Positions 11,124 to 22,654 of a stretch of 64,000 nt of DNA are shown here, piece by piece. The stretch covers positions 189,316-253,315 of the forward strand of contig BDDD01001362.1 in assembly GCA_001972305.1 (NCBI GenBank), in the 5' to 3' direction. Both the position numbers and the translations under genes were made by a program. The stretch is from Cephalotus follicularis (Eukaryota; Streptophyta; Magnoliopsida; Oxalidales; Cephalotaceae). The notes under the pieces were generated by a model. That model made no database searches, had not been told where the DNA came from, and saw only the letters and a list, made by a program, of their open reading frames with translations. The number at the start of each line of letters is the position of its first letter. The first letter of the stretch is position 1.

Positions 11124-11410
11124 CGTGTGAATGGGGAGGCCAAAGATGATGGTGCCTCAAACGTGGGTATGAATTCCATTCTTTGTTTCTTGCTGAATTT
11201 GATTCGGTTTTAACTTTGCACGCTTGACTAGTTAGTTTAGTTCAATTGAATATTAATCTGAGATCCAGGACATAGATTTTTCAATTAGGATGCTAGTGTA
11301 AACCTTGACTTGAAGTCTTCGTTGTTTAAAAATTAAAATTATACCTACTAGCAACATAGGCCCAAAATAGACGGAAAGGCCGAACGTTTTCTATCAATGG
11401 TATCAGAGCC
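11124..11410 (+). repeat. Probable copia-type LTR end with primer site
   Basis: CTATCA at 11391-11396 is followed by TGGTATCAGAGCC at 11398-11410, the initiator-Met tRNA primer site used by many plant Ty1/copia elements. The start of this LTR is not recognisable. No gag or pol follows, so it is a remnant or a large non-coding derivative. Confidence 0.5.
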
Positions 11411-11739
11411 TTTCGTTTTAATTTCAATTGGACACTAATTTCAGTTTTTGTGGCTATTTTGGAATGATTATGGTGGCTGAAACTCTAGTTTAATTCCTCC
11501 CTTGGTTGTTTTAAAGTTAATGCAATTGGATTGTGAAAGTGTGTTCGTGTATTAGTTGGACAAATTTGTGAACTAGTGTCGTAGACTATCTAGTGGACTG
11601 TTTTTGGATCCGAAAATGTGTACTGGGGGCTGTCTTGTAGAGTGGACAGCAAGACAAGCTCCTAAGTATAGTTACAAATCATTGACAAGGCCTTGGAAGG
11701 TCAACGGACTGGGTTTCGGGGTGTTATGAGTGGCTGCAC

Positions 11740-12400
11740 AAAAAACGCACATGTGCAGAATTTTTTTGCACATAGTTTTATGCAGGAATTTGCCTGCTGT
11801 CAGGTGCACAGGTAGTAGTACTGCTACTGTCTGCAGGGAAACAAGTGTGCCTACATGGAAGCCGTATATTTTTGGCAGAAAGTTAATGCACCTAGACGCG
11901 TAGATCTCAAGCGCAACGTGCAGAATTTATCTGCACTGTATTTTGCAGTTTTTGTACAATATTTCCTGCTAGTTTTTGGAAGATTTCATGCGCTATTTTC
12001 TGCATAATATTTCTGCACACCAACCTTGTGTGCAAGGCACACAGAGTACGCGTGTAGGGCACGCGGCGCACTTGCACAGGCTGCACACCGAGCACAGGTG
12101 CAGGCTATGACGCACATAATTGCTAAGCATGACACGTGCACAAGCTGAGTGCACAGGAACCCTGCACGCAGCACGCACGTGCTGTGTGTACAGGTAGAGC
12201 ATATGTAGAGCATGCGTGCAGGGCACGCAACTCACACAGGCAACGTGGGTGTGTAGGGAACGCAACATACAAGTGCTATGCCCACATGCTACGCAAGCAC
12301 AATGCGCATGTGCTGGGCACGCAACGCACATGCATAGTACACAGCACACACATGTAGGGCATGTAGCGCACGTGCATGCGCAAGCACAGGGTGCACATGT
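11740..12400. repeat. Degenerate GCAC/GTGC-rich minisatellite
   Basis: Roughly 20-25 bp units resembling GGCACGCAACGCACATGCAT recur with heavy divergence, densest at 12040-12400. The stretch is alternating purine-pyrimidine rich (GCACGTGC, CACATGTG). The Cys/His-rich open frames on both strands here follow from the repeat composition and are not genes. Confidence 0.7.
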
Positions 12401-12589
12401 GCACTGTTTTTGAATTTTTTTTATTATGGTAGCTAATTACTTGTGATATCATTTTAATGAATAAACTATTAAGGCCTGATATGTTCCTTGCCCTAGGTTT
12501 CATTCGAGTATCACCAATAGAGGGACTATACGTACGCGTAGCTGTAGTTCGAGGTTCAAGGCTACATTCATGTTACTAGGGGGTCAATA

Positions 12590-13446
12590 TGCATTGCTAT
12601 ATGTCGATGTTGATGATTAGGATAACTGACATTAATTGATTATTAATCACGTGTGACAAAGAATTAAAATAAGAGTTTAATTCTTTTATTTCGATTATAA
12701 GTTTCTCATGCGATTGTGAATGATTAATTAAACAAAAATAAGTGTTATGATTAATTCTATGTCCTGCATAATTATGAACCCATAGAGTCACACACAATAC
12801 AAGTGTGAGAATGTAAGAGAATTGGAGAGAGATAATTAATTAAAGAATTAATTAATGATACTAATGCGATTAGTTTAATTGAATAACCTTATGAGATAAG
12901 GTTATGTGATTAATGTGATTAATTGCGTGTGGCATTCACTTAAGTTATCTACCTTTGACTTGATCTAGTCAAAGCTAGTAACTCACTCTATGACTTAGTA
13001 TATATACTAATGTTGAAAAGGTGAATGGTTAAGGCTTTTCATTTGACAAGAGCATAATAAAAACTATGTTAGAGACTAGCGTCTCCAAGCTTGGTTATCT
13101 CATGCTTTGGCCAAAATTTAAGGTCTCTCTCTACACACTCACTCTTGCTTCTCTCTTGGTATGGATCCTTTTAGAGGTGGCATAGCGTTGCCACTCAACA
13201 AAGTGCCTTGAAGTTGATAGTGTATTGAAAAGATTAGAAGGAGTTAAAGAACTTTAAGAGTAAGTGTTATCATCTTGTTCTTCTCATTCTCTCAATCTTT
13301 TGGTATGTTAAAGTGTTGATCAAAGTGATCTTGGCAATAGGTTTTATTCATAGTAAATCCATTCCGTTTTAGGGTTTGCTAGGTTGGGTTAGATTAAGTG
13401 TTACCCTATCCACTCTTTTATGAAACAACCAGATTGTATCAGAGCC
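12590..13446 (+). repeat. Probable second copia-type LTR end with primer site
   Basis: TTGTATCAGAGCC at 13434-13446 follows CAACCA and resembles an initiator-Met primer site with one changed base. The upstream 800 bp is AT-rich, with ATTAATTAA repeats and no coding potential, as in copia LTRs. The left edge is not defined. Confidence 0.4.
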
Positions 13447-15337
13447 AATTTTGATCACACTTCGATATATTTTATTGTTGTGATGAATATATGAGTAATA
13501 AGCTTGCCATTGATGTAAAAATTTCTTGTTTTGGGGACCTAAATGTTAGTCTATGATTAAGCATTAAAATCATGAAGAAAAGAGTTTTGTTTTGATATTT
13601 GAGGGCACCAATGTGATTATGAGTTGTTGGGGACATTTTTCTCTCTTGGATCTAAGCCTAAAAATCAACTTAACTATCTCCCAAAATGGCATGAAAATTT
13701 TGGCCATGGGTGCTTCATACTCCATTAATGGCGTTTGTTTGAAACTCCTAAGTCATCTTAATGAAAATGATGACAAAGGCCCTTTATTACATTAATGTAT
13801 TACGTCCTTTAAGCAAAAGTATTTGGACCATACTCAATCTTTAACCAATCTCACATTCTTGTCACATTAACGTTAAGTACTTTAATGTATGTTATATATT
13901 AAAAATTTATTATATGGTTTTAATGTATGGCATTTAATGTGAGATGTAAGGGATGCGAGTGATGTGAGATGAAGACTGAGTGTATAAGAGGGAAGGGTGA
14001 GGGGTAGCCAAACTTGGCATTAATGGGTGGATGGAGTGTGGTATAAGTTTTATGACACTCCTTATGACATTTTCCTTTATTTAATGAAGCTTATCTTCTC
14101 CTTTAATAAACTAGACTTTTATGCAATATTCAATCTTGGCCCTTCGATCAATCCACGAGATGGATGCCTAGGATTTGATTTTGACTTTTAGGGTTAAAGT
14201 TCTCTAATGTGATGAAGAGTTGGGTTGAGGGACAAGTGGCATGTGTGGATGGATGACACGTGGCACTTGTTAGGGTTTTTACTAATCCCTAATTATCACT
14301 AACCCTAATTAAATGATTGGATAATGAATAGTTACTAAGGCCAATTCATGGTGGGCCCTAGCCCATGGTGAATAGTAACTAAGGCCCAATTCTTGGTGGG
14401 CCCTAGTGCCTCTCGGGCCCATGATGAATATTACCCAAATCCAAAATTTTTAAAATTTTTCCAAGAGTTGGTTATAGTCTTGTGTTGACATAAACTTTCT
14501 TATATGCTCATTATTACTCATACATATGTCTATTGTATATATATTCAATGAGATTGAATTTATAAATGAATGATGATAGTTCATGGACTTTAGGCTAGAT
14601 TGATGGTTTTATTTATTCAAGTGTTGAATGTATGATAGATTTATTGCTTTAATGGCGAGTGTTTATAATATTCTTTTAATTAAGGCTTTCATGTCGCTTC
14701 TCTCCTAATATGTAATCTATTTAAACATTCTCTCTTCCCTTTGTAAATCCCTTGATATTAAATCGAGTTTCTTTTTTATTTATAATTAGAAGTTGTTTGT
14801 TTACTTGGCGAGAATCGCGGTGGAAGACTAAAGGAGAAGATATGAAACTTTAAAATTGTAATATTTTCAACACTCACGGCTTGTATGGGTTATTAGCACT
14901 ATTGTAATAAACTACCTAGGATGAGACCATTAGTTTACATGTCTATGATTACCATTAGGATAAGATGTATGAGATGCATGCTTAGTGTAAATATGCCATG
15001 ATAGCGATTCCAACGATCTCTCCATATTATGCCATCTATCTATCAATCGGACTAATAATGAGATGACTAATCTTAAAGACTTTAAAAACCCTCCAATCAA
15101 ATTAATATCAAGCGATAAAAAACAAGGACACAAAGCACGTATCCGACCGTTGCCTTCCATCATTACTATTGATATAAGGGACCTTGTCAATAGCTCATTA
15201 CTTGTTGAGTAAACCCAATGTTTGCTTAAGATAAGTTTTCTTATATCAATTGAATATGAGTTATGCATCAGTGATGGGCTATTGATCGAGCCTTGTTGGG
15301 TAAACCCAAGAGTTATATATTTAGTCCACCATAATTG
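13447..15337. other. No gene seen
   Basis: No coding signal. It holds a 45-bp imperfect tandem repeat at 14325-14425 and AT-rich sequence. It could be the body of a non-coding LTR derivative linked to the primer site at 13434. Confidence 0.5.
14325..14425 (+). repeat. Imperfect tandem repeat, 45-bp period
   Basis: GAATAGTTACTAAGGCC and GAATAGTAACTAAGGCCC each lead into GGTGGGCCCTAG. The second copy has an insertion. Confidence 0.8.
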
Positions 15338-15342
15338 TTAAC

Positions 15343-18061
15343 TGTAACACCCCCAAAAGGTGGGAGCCCTTGCAGGTCATAATACAAAAACTTAACATAA
15401 CATAACAAAATATCTTTATTTATAAAGCGAAATACATGATGGCCAGAACATAAACTGAAAGCATAATTATAACTAACATATTCTGAAAACTTAACATAAA
15501 CCGAATTCATAATCTGCGACCATATAAATTTGTTCATAAACAGGCCCTAGCATGACCATAAGACATCATAATCATAATAGGATCAAGTCCTAGATGATCC
15601 TCATACATAAAGGAGACTCCTCTCATCACACATTGCCCCTTTGCTCCTGATAACCTACCGCATGGAAACAAAATTCGGCTGAGCAAACCACAGTACGAAT
15701 ATAAAATGTAAAAACAATAAACGATAATTTCAAAAACAGTAAGATTTCAAAAGTTCCTTCAAAACAGAAATCTTAAGCAATAATAAGTTTAAACATTCTT
15801 TATAAATTGCCTCAGCGTTTTCGTATAAACCAAATCCATAACTTTCAAAAACGTAAGCATACCTTTTTAAAACATAAGGTTCCATAACTGAGCATCATAT
15901 CATATCACATATCAGAAACACATAAAAGGAAGTGATTCACGACATCCACATTGCCAAATAGAAATGAAGTGTACAGCATTACACAATCAATTCTCATATC
16001 ATATCACATATCACATATCATAAAACTAGAATCGATCCATACGCCCCTATCACAAATCCTATTCAAGGATATCATAAACATAGAGGGACGCCATAAACTA
16101 ATCACACCATTATGGAAAGTGTCATGTCCCCGTGCCAGGCCTATGACATGCCTATGGTACGCCTCATAGGTGGGTACAAATAAGCTCAGTACTTCACCAT
16201 TTCAAAAACATTGATTTTATCAAAATCAATTTAAAACACATAAAAGGTTTTCCGAAACATATCCATAAATCGTTATCAAGCGATATAATTTCATATAACA
16301 TATACTTTCATAATCCAAAATCAACTCATTTATTTTCACAATAAAGAGACGGTTGCATAACATTTCGTAAACATATCATAGCTGAATTATAAAGCCAGAA
16401 TATTTATCTCATAAAACATCAAAGTGACTTTATTTCTAAAACATATCAAAATCCAAAACATAACTGAGTTCATAAATCGAAAAGGACATATTCATAAAGC
16501 TGAATTTATTCCAAATAAATTAGATGTCCAAGAAGAGAAATATCCGTACCTTATGCGATCACAGAATAACTTACGAATAGACCGATAAATTCTAACTGCC
16601 CCATGTAGCAAAATAATCTATATAATATATAAAATATTCATATAAGGATCTGAAAATCATTGTGGCATAAATCAGAATTATAACGGTGTTTAAAACAGAC
16701 CCCAATTCATCGGACGGATAAACGGATAAGGGAAACTTGAAATCAGAAGAATTACTGGACAATCCAGTTGACTGTTACAGGACTCCAGTCGACTGTTGAA
16801 AGGGTGGCAGTCGACTTCACATAATAGGCAACCGACTACAAAATTGGACTGCAGTTAGTCGACTGTGACAGAGGTCCAGTCAACTGTGCAAGACAAAATA
16901 GCCGCCTGATTCACAAGGCATCCGACTACTCAGGACAAAACAGTCGACTATTCATATAGGCAGCCGACTGTCCTGGGCGACATAAAACAGAAGTATGACA
17001 ATTCTATGAAATTTTCTGTCAACCCATGAATTCCTCAATACTAGAGGGTTATAAGTAAATAAAAGAGACTCTATAAAGTATATAAAGAAATTTTAGAACA
17101 CTGACTTTAAGAGAGATACTCGACAGTGACCAACTTAAAGTGAGTGGTGAAGTTAAGCCATTGCATACTTATACATAATCCAATTTCTATCAAAATAGCA
17201 TGATCATTTATCAAAACCAGATTATATAATTATTTCTAGATGCCTAGTACATGGTGACAAATTCAGGACCATGACAGAACTTAAAATTGCCAGAATCAAA
17301 ACCAACAACCTTTAACAGCCTATATGAAAATAGAATTTGATTGACATAAGACCAAAATCAATTACTAAGCCAAAACTACAGAGGAGACAAACCTAAAGGA
17401 TGCCAAAAATAGTTACGGAAACACCAAAATTAGAGGTGTCCAATGGTTGTTCAAAAGGAAAACAAGAGGGAGGACACATGGATTCAAAAATTATCATTGT
17501 TATGCATAGCAATCAACACAATCCTTAAACTGAAATATGAATAACCAAACCTAATTTGATGAAGACACTTGCACAAGAACAAAACGAATTCCAATTTGTA
17601 GAATCGGTTTCCAGCAGACGATAGAGTTACGGATGACAAAGTGGTGTGGCTATCTCTATACTTAAACAGAAAAGGAGAGGGGATTTCGGCCAGGATAAGG
17701 GAAAAGGGAGACATAATCTCATTAGTTAAACAAACAGGAAGATTTTTAGGAGAAGGATTTGGAAGGAGGGACAGATTTTCGGGAGAGAAGAAGATAGGAG
17801 ATGGAAACGAGTGAGAATAGGAATGAGAGAAAATAAATAGAAAAGGGAAATAAAAAGATTTGATTTTTAATTTAATAAAAACTTATTTTTTTATTAATAT
17901 TAAAATAACTTTACGAATATTCATACTCATATTATCGTACCCAAAGTCAAGGCTGGTATCAGTCAGCCCCAACCATATAACCCAACATAAAGTAGACAAG
18001 CTACAAAGCAAAACAGATTTAAAAACTCGTAAGTATGCACACGGATAAACAGGGTATTACA
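15343..18061 (-). mobile_element. Solo LTR, family D, minus orientation
   Basis: On the plus strand it begins TGTAACACCCCC and ends GGGTATTACA. The minus reading from 18061 (TGTAATACCCTG) is homologous to the plus-strand LTR start at 18780, which gives the orientation. Flanks are TTAAC (15338-15342) and TTAAT (18062-18066), a target duplication with one mismatch. There are 2719 bp without gag or pol. A cluster of CAGTCGACTG-type motifs lies at 16763-16972. Confidence 0.75.
16763..16972 (-). repeat. GTCGAC palindrome cluster, family-D LTR (CAGTCGACTG type)
   Basis: About ten copies or half-copies, for example CCAGTCGACTG, CAGTCGACT and CCGACTACT, spaced 20-30 bp. The cluster is 1.1-1.3 kb inside the LTR when read on the minus strand. 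Confidence 0.85.
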
Positions 18062-18207
18062 TTAATAATGGGTTCAACTTGAAATAGTATACTTATATCT
18101 TGATAAGTAAACTGATGGCCATATAGTACCTATAGGCTAAAACAAAGATTGGAAATTTTATGAGACAAAATTGGCAAAGAGTTTTGTCTAACCATAAGGA
18201 ACATAAC
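18062..18207. other. No gene seen; flank of the solo LTR
   Basis: AT-rich sequence continuing the pre-insertion site from before 15338. Nothing is recognised. Confidence 0.5.
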
Positions 18208-18779
18208 TGTAGTATCCCGATATGTTTGTTGTCATATGATATGTTATGTCACATGTATATGTGTTACGTATTTTGTTTTAGACCGTTTGAAATTGTTTTG
18301 AAAAACTCTTTCATTTTGTTTTGTTCTGGGCATTAAGCGTCGACACCTTTGTCCTAAGCGTCGACGCCTTAGTGTTGTGGTCTTTCGTGTTTCTTCCAGT
18401 ATTGATAACGTCGACGCTTTTTCACGACGTCGACGCTTTTGTAGAAAGATATTAAGGTTTGACGGCTTTGTATTACCGTCGACGCTTTGGCCTTTCTTCC
18501 TTATTTGTTCATGGATGGTGGCTTAGGCTTGGAAAGGAATTTTTGCCGTAAAACTGATTATCTGATTTTCCTATTATGCTTGACGCGTTTTGTGCTCATT
18601 TTGTAAGCTTTTAATCCACCAATTTTGCCATCAAATGCCCAATTTCATCTTCTTTTTAAGACTCCATCACTACATTATTTTAAAACCATCTGCATTTTCA
18701 AAACCAGAAACAACCACCATTTTTGGCCAGTGTTCTCTTCACGTTTTGCACATCTTTTGAATGTATGACATGCTACTGA
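18208..18779 (+). repeat. Start of an LTR, family E, interrupted
   Basis: TGTAGTATCCCG resembles an LTR start. A GTCGAC motif cluster lies 127-283 bp inside it, as in the other families. It is cut at 18780 by another LTR start. Confidence 0.6.
18335..18490 (+). repeat. GTCGAC palindrome cluster, family-E LTR
   Basis: AAGCGTCGACACC, AAGCGTCGACGCC, AACGTCGACGCTTT, GACGTCGACGCTTT and ACCGTCGACGCTTT. Confidence 0.85.
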
Positions 18780-19165
18780 TGTAATACCCTACTTGTTCGT
18801 ATATGTGTTTTTACAGACTTTTAATATGTCTGTTTTCTGGCTTTTTATTTTGTTTTGATAAGAAGTCTGGATGCCCTGTGTTTTGGGCCTATATGTTTGG
18901 GGCTGACTGACACCAGCCCGGACTTTTGGGTATGATAGTATGTGAGAATGTGTATGTATGGACTATGTTTTTGTTATCTATTTTATTTTAAAAACCAAAT
19001 TTGATAATTCTTTTTATTAAAACATAAATCCTTATTTTAAATTCTTTTAAAATATCTTTTACTCTATTTTATTCTATTTTCCTTCTCCTTCCACACTTCC
19101 TCTCCCGTACTTCTCTCCCCCTCTTCAATTCCACACGGATTCAATCTCCTCTTTCCTTATATAAG
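18780..19165 (+). repeat. Start of a family-D LTR, plus orientation, truncated
   Basis: TGTAATACCCTAC, the GGGGCTGACTGACACCAGCC block and the C/T-rich stretch match the solo LTR 15343-18061 read on the minus strand. Homology fades near 19165. The element inserted into the family-E LTR. Confidence 0.7.
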
Positions 19166-20276
19166 AATAAAAATGAGTTTATAGTCATTTTAGGCGTTAA
19201 GTACATAGGATGTATGCTTTAATTTTCATTAAAGTGGCTCTAAAACATAAACATCCCATAGAATAACTCCATAAGCGAATACAAACAACCTAGGATCGCT
19301 AATCAACAGCCCAGATAAACAATATAACCATACATAGAAGGATAGAGTTTATACCGAGCAACCAACTCCTTCCTTTAAGAATCCATTCTGAGACTTCAAG
19401 TTTTTACTCAGGAATGAACAGCAGCGGAATAACGAACAAAACAAACTCCTATATGTCTAATCCTAATCTAGGATCAATATAGGGAATGTAGTGCCTAGTG
19501 TAAGTAGTACACCACATATAGAAATCAAACGGTGGTGTTTACGATAATGGTATTTGCTTTCTGTCTTTTTCTCTTTTGTTCTCTAAGAACAAAGAAACCA
19601 GTGTTTACTCTCTTTTTTCAAAACACATTCCAGACAAAGAGTAAGACTCAAGTCCCACTATCAAAAAACGTGTTTCACTCTTATATCAAAACCAGACCAG
19701 TGATTTGATCCAATGCATTCCAAGTTATGATCCACCAATTGTGGATCATCCTTAAGCCTGCCAAATCAAGAAAAGTTGTTAATGGAATTCTGAATTCCAC
19801 TTTCCTTTCATTGTCGTCATGTCCATTTCTAAAATAAATGACATAGGGCTTTACCAAGTTTGTCGTTGCATGACTTATACATTATCCAATAATGTAGATA
19901 AGATATCATGCAAGGAAGAAAACTTGTTCTCTTCCAATAACAGCGAACGAGTAGAGAGATTAGCATGTTGTCTTCTCATTTATCCATTGTCATGATCCAC
20001 ACATAATGGATCACCATAATCAAAACATGTTTAACAAGATTTCATTCCTAGAATAGAAATCTCATTCCATTCATGTCACCATGACAAATGGTTGTTTCCA
20101 TTTCCTGTTAACTGCCATATTTGGTTATCCAATAACCATAACACGTCAATGTTGCATGAAACAACCAAACGTGTTCTCCATGCAGCTAACCAATGACAAG
20201 AGAAATTGAGAGATAAAATAATAATACAATTATTATTTAATACCATAACCATATTAGTATATTACGTCAACTAGAC
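19166..20276 (-). other. No gene; possibly a copia-like LTR on the minus strand
   Basis: There are no open frames of interest. The minus reading has LTR-like composition, with a TATA-like element followed by a T-rich leader and a CCGCTGCTG segment often seen near copia LTR ends. Boundaries and family are not established. Confidence 0.3.
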
Positions 20277-20558
20277 TGTAACGACCCGTCCCTCAAGATA
20301 ACCACCTCGGACGAATCGCCCGGCAGGAAGGAGGAATTTCCCATCTCTTCTAAGCCAAAACAACGCTGTAACTCATGGCAGGGAAGAAACAAAATAGGAA
20401 ATGGCAAAACTGTAAATAACCCTTCACAAAACCATTCCAAAACTCACTGTTTAACTAAAAGGTGAACAAACCAAACATTTTAGGTATTAAGTTTCCAGCC
20501 TTAGGAAAACTCATTCAAAATATGAAATAACGTAGCCTTAAAGGCAAGTTAAAATCAA
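20277..20558 (-). repeat. LTR fragment, gypsy type
   Basis: TGTAACGACCCGTCC followed by CCTCGGACGAA resembles the reverse complement of the family-C LTR end (GGTTGTTACA preceded by a CCTCGGAG block). It is truncated at 20559 where the SIRE LTR begins. Confidence 0.45.
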
Positions 20559-21386
20559 TGAACACAATATATCTATGCAATCAAAAGCAAATAAATAAAA
20601 TAATTAAAGAGAGAGAGTTAGAGAATTGCAAACACGGTTTTAGAGTGGTTCGGCTTAACTCTTGCCTACGCCCACTTTTCCCAAGGATCTCCTTGAGTTT
20701 CCACTATTCTCCGAATAAACTTTCGGGTGCTATTCGGTGCACCTTTTACACTTGTTTGTGATTGACCTCAATCACTTACAAATTTTGGGTTCACTCACCT
20801 AGGGTTTACTCCCTTATTACAATCAAAGTGTATAATGAAGAATGTTTGATCTTAACCTCTCAAATGTTGGATTTTATAAGATAATATATCTCAAAATAAA
20901 TAAGAACAAAAGTAGGCTAAGGCACACAAATTTTGATATGAAGCTTTTGATGATCTTTGTTGGGCTCTTTTCAATTGATGTTGTTTTCTCTTTGTATCTT
21001 TGTTCACTTGTGTTCTTGATGTATTGTTCTTCTATTTCACACTTTAAATATTGTGTTTATAGCCATTTTAGACTTGTAAGATCTGTTGGATATGTCTTGG
21101 AGTTTGTTGCTTCAAAGACGGCGCATTAAAACAGAGTCAAAAATTGTTTTAGTTGTGCAAAGCGTTGACCGTTTGCCTCAAAGCGTCGCCGCTTGTATGA
21201 CCGTTGGGCATTTGAATTTGAAATTTCTTGTCAAAGCGCTGGCGGTTTGGATTTGGGGTCATCACCGCTTATGTCTGTAATTTTCTTACTGTTTTGCACA
21301 TTCTATATTTTACTTGCACATAAAGAAACTTTGTTAAACACAAATATGTTATCATCAAAACTAGGATTGAGACATAAATGTCAACA
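20559..21386 (-). repeat. 3' LTR of a SIRE-type copia element (minus strand)
   Basis: Read on the minus strand it starts TGTTGACATT directly after an A/G polypurine tract and ends ATTGTGTTCA; 828 bp. The putative left target-duplication copy is ATCAA (20554-20558); the right copy is outside the window. It carries a cluster of AAAGCGTCGCCGCTT-like motifs 115-230 bp inside the LTR. The position downstream of SIRE pol and the extra ORF fits a 3' LTR. Confidence 0.8.
21159..21271 (-). repeat. GTCGAC-like palindrome cluster, SIRE LTR
   Basis: AAAGCGTTGACCGTTT, AAAGCGTCGCCGCTT and AAAGCGCTGGCGGTTT, plus a half-copy. This is the same motif as in the gypsy LTRs. Confidence 0.75.
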
Positions 21387-21403
21387 ATCTCCCCTTTTTT
21401 ATG
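21387..21403 (-). other. Polypurine tract of the SIRE element
   Basis: The minus strand reads AAAAAAGGGGAGATTG followed by the LTR. The upstream TTTTGTCATCAT is the typical Sirevirus lead-in. Confidence 0.8.
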
Positions 21404-21977
21404 ATGACAAAATTTGCTTCATTTTAAACAAGAATTGTATAACTTAAGCAAAGTAACAATAATGCACAAGTAAAACATATTCATATACACATACTCCCCC
21501 TTAATTCAATATCTCCCCGTTAGTTAAACAAGGGGTGTTTACTTGTCATTATCTCCCCATCTCTTCCTATACTTTCTCTCCCTTTTTGTTATCATTTCAA
21601 AAAGGATTGAACTACTTACAATCAAAACCATTTATAGTGATAAATCAATGTCACCAAAACCATAACTTTGAATCATTCATGATTGTTAAAGTACTTATCA
21701 ATTTCACATTTACAAACCACGCATTCATTAACATAATCATCAACTTTATTAGTAACACAATACAATGAATCATTCATGAACATAATAACATCAACTACAA
21801 CTTCATTCATAACACAATAAGTTCACATTATATAAAGTGCATAATGAAACATTACAAACTTGTTGATTTCATCATAAGTTCACATTACAAACTTCAATAG
21901 CACAAACCATAACATGTTTTTCAAAGGAAAACAATACATAATAAGAAAATGCATAATGAAACATGACATGCATGAGC
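21404..21977 (-). other. SIRE 3' non-coding region
   Basis: AT-rich sequence with extra polypurine-like stretches on the minus strand (reverse complements of ACTCCCCCTT and ATCTCCCCG at about 21492-21560). Multiple such tracts before the 3' LTR are usual in Sireviruses. No gene. Confidence 0.6.
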
Positions 21978-22649
21978 TCAATCTTCCATAGGAGTATCTT
22001 CATTATCTCTATCCATATCACCCTCCAAGTCATCTGTTACTGCATCATCTCGTTGATTGTCATCTTGGCTCGAAGAGGATGTGATAAGGCCTTCGTCGCC
22101 AATTATCCCCGTTTCCGCAAATCTTTTTGCCATCCTCTTTTGCCTTCTTTTAATGGTTTGGACATTCATCCTCATTTCTTAGACACATTACTGTAAGCCT
22201 TTGATTGCCTCCAAGATTTCTTCGAGTTTAGTTCTTAGCAGGTTGATATTTGATGTTGGCTCCTCTTGGGGCTCTCTTGCTTCACCTTGAACTTCATCAC
22301 CTATTTCTGCTTCACCTTCTTCTTCAATGACTCTATTCGAGTCGTCCTCCTTAGGGATCCACATCCCAAGTCTTTTGTGTTTCTTAAACACCATTCTCCT
22401 GAGGGTTGCCTTTCCTAGCTTGTCAACATTTTGGAGTGGGTGATGTATCTCTCCAGTTAGGTCAATTCCAAAGTGCAGAAGGATTTTTGTGATTTTGTTC
22501 CTGTAGGCTAGTCTAGCATTCTCTCGATCGTGGATTGCTTGCATATGGTTGATTATTAAGTAGGGCACATTGATCCTTTTACCAGTAATGAGGTGATACA
22601 TAGTGTAAGCCTCCATGTGGGTTACTTCATCAAACCCACCAGCCTTAGG
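21978..22649 (-). pseudogene. SIRE extra ORF (plant transposon protein type), C-terminal part
   Basis: This is the last third of a three-piece minus-strand gene (other pieces 31111-31500 and 41279-41490). It has a conserved block with a YHLITGKRINVPYLI motif, a basic stretch and then a Glu-rich tail. Two in-frame TAA codons follow (22188 and just after), and the reading continues in the same frame to an acidic Ser/Asp-rich end at 21978. It resembles the 'putative plant transposon protein' domain found in many plant retrotransposon ORFs. Its place between pol and the 3' LTR is where Sireviruses can carry an env-like third ORF; whether this one is env-like is not shown (no signal or membrane segment seen in this part). 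It is interrupted at 22650 by the family-C element. Confidence 0.7.
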
Positions 22650-22654
22650 TAGAA

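Noticed and set aside
12136..12413. Cys/His-rich open frames on both strands
   Set aside because: They are produced by the GCAC/GTGC minisatellite; similar frames occur on both strands and lack start context or homology.
22188..22649. Host nuclear gene on the minus strand
   Set aside because: It continues across two nested elements into a frame next to SIRE pol and is followed by the SIRE polypurine tract and LTR, so it belongs to the retrotransposon.
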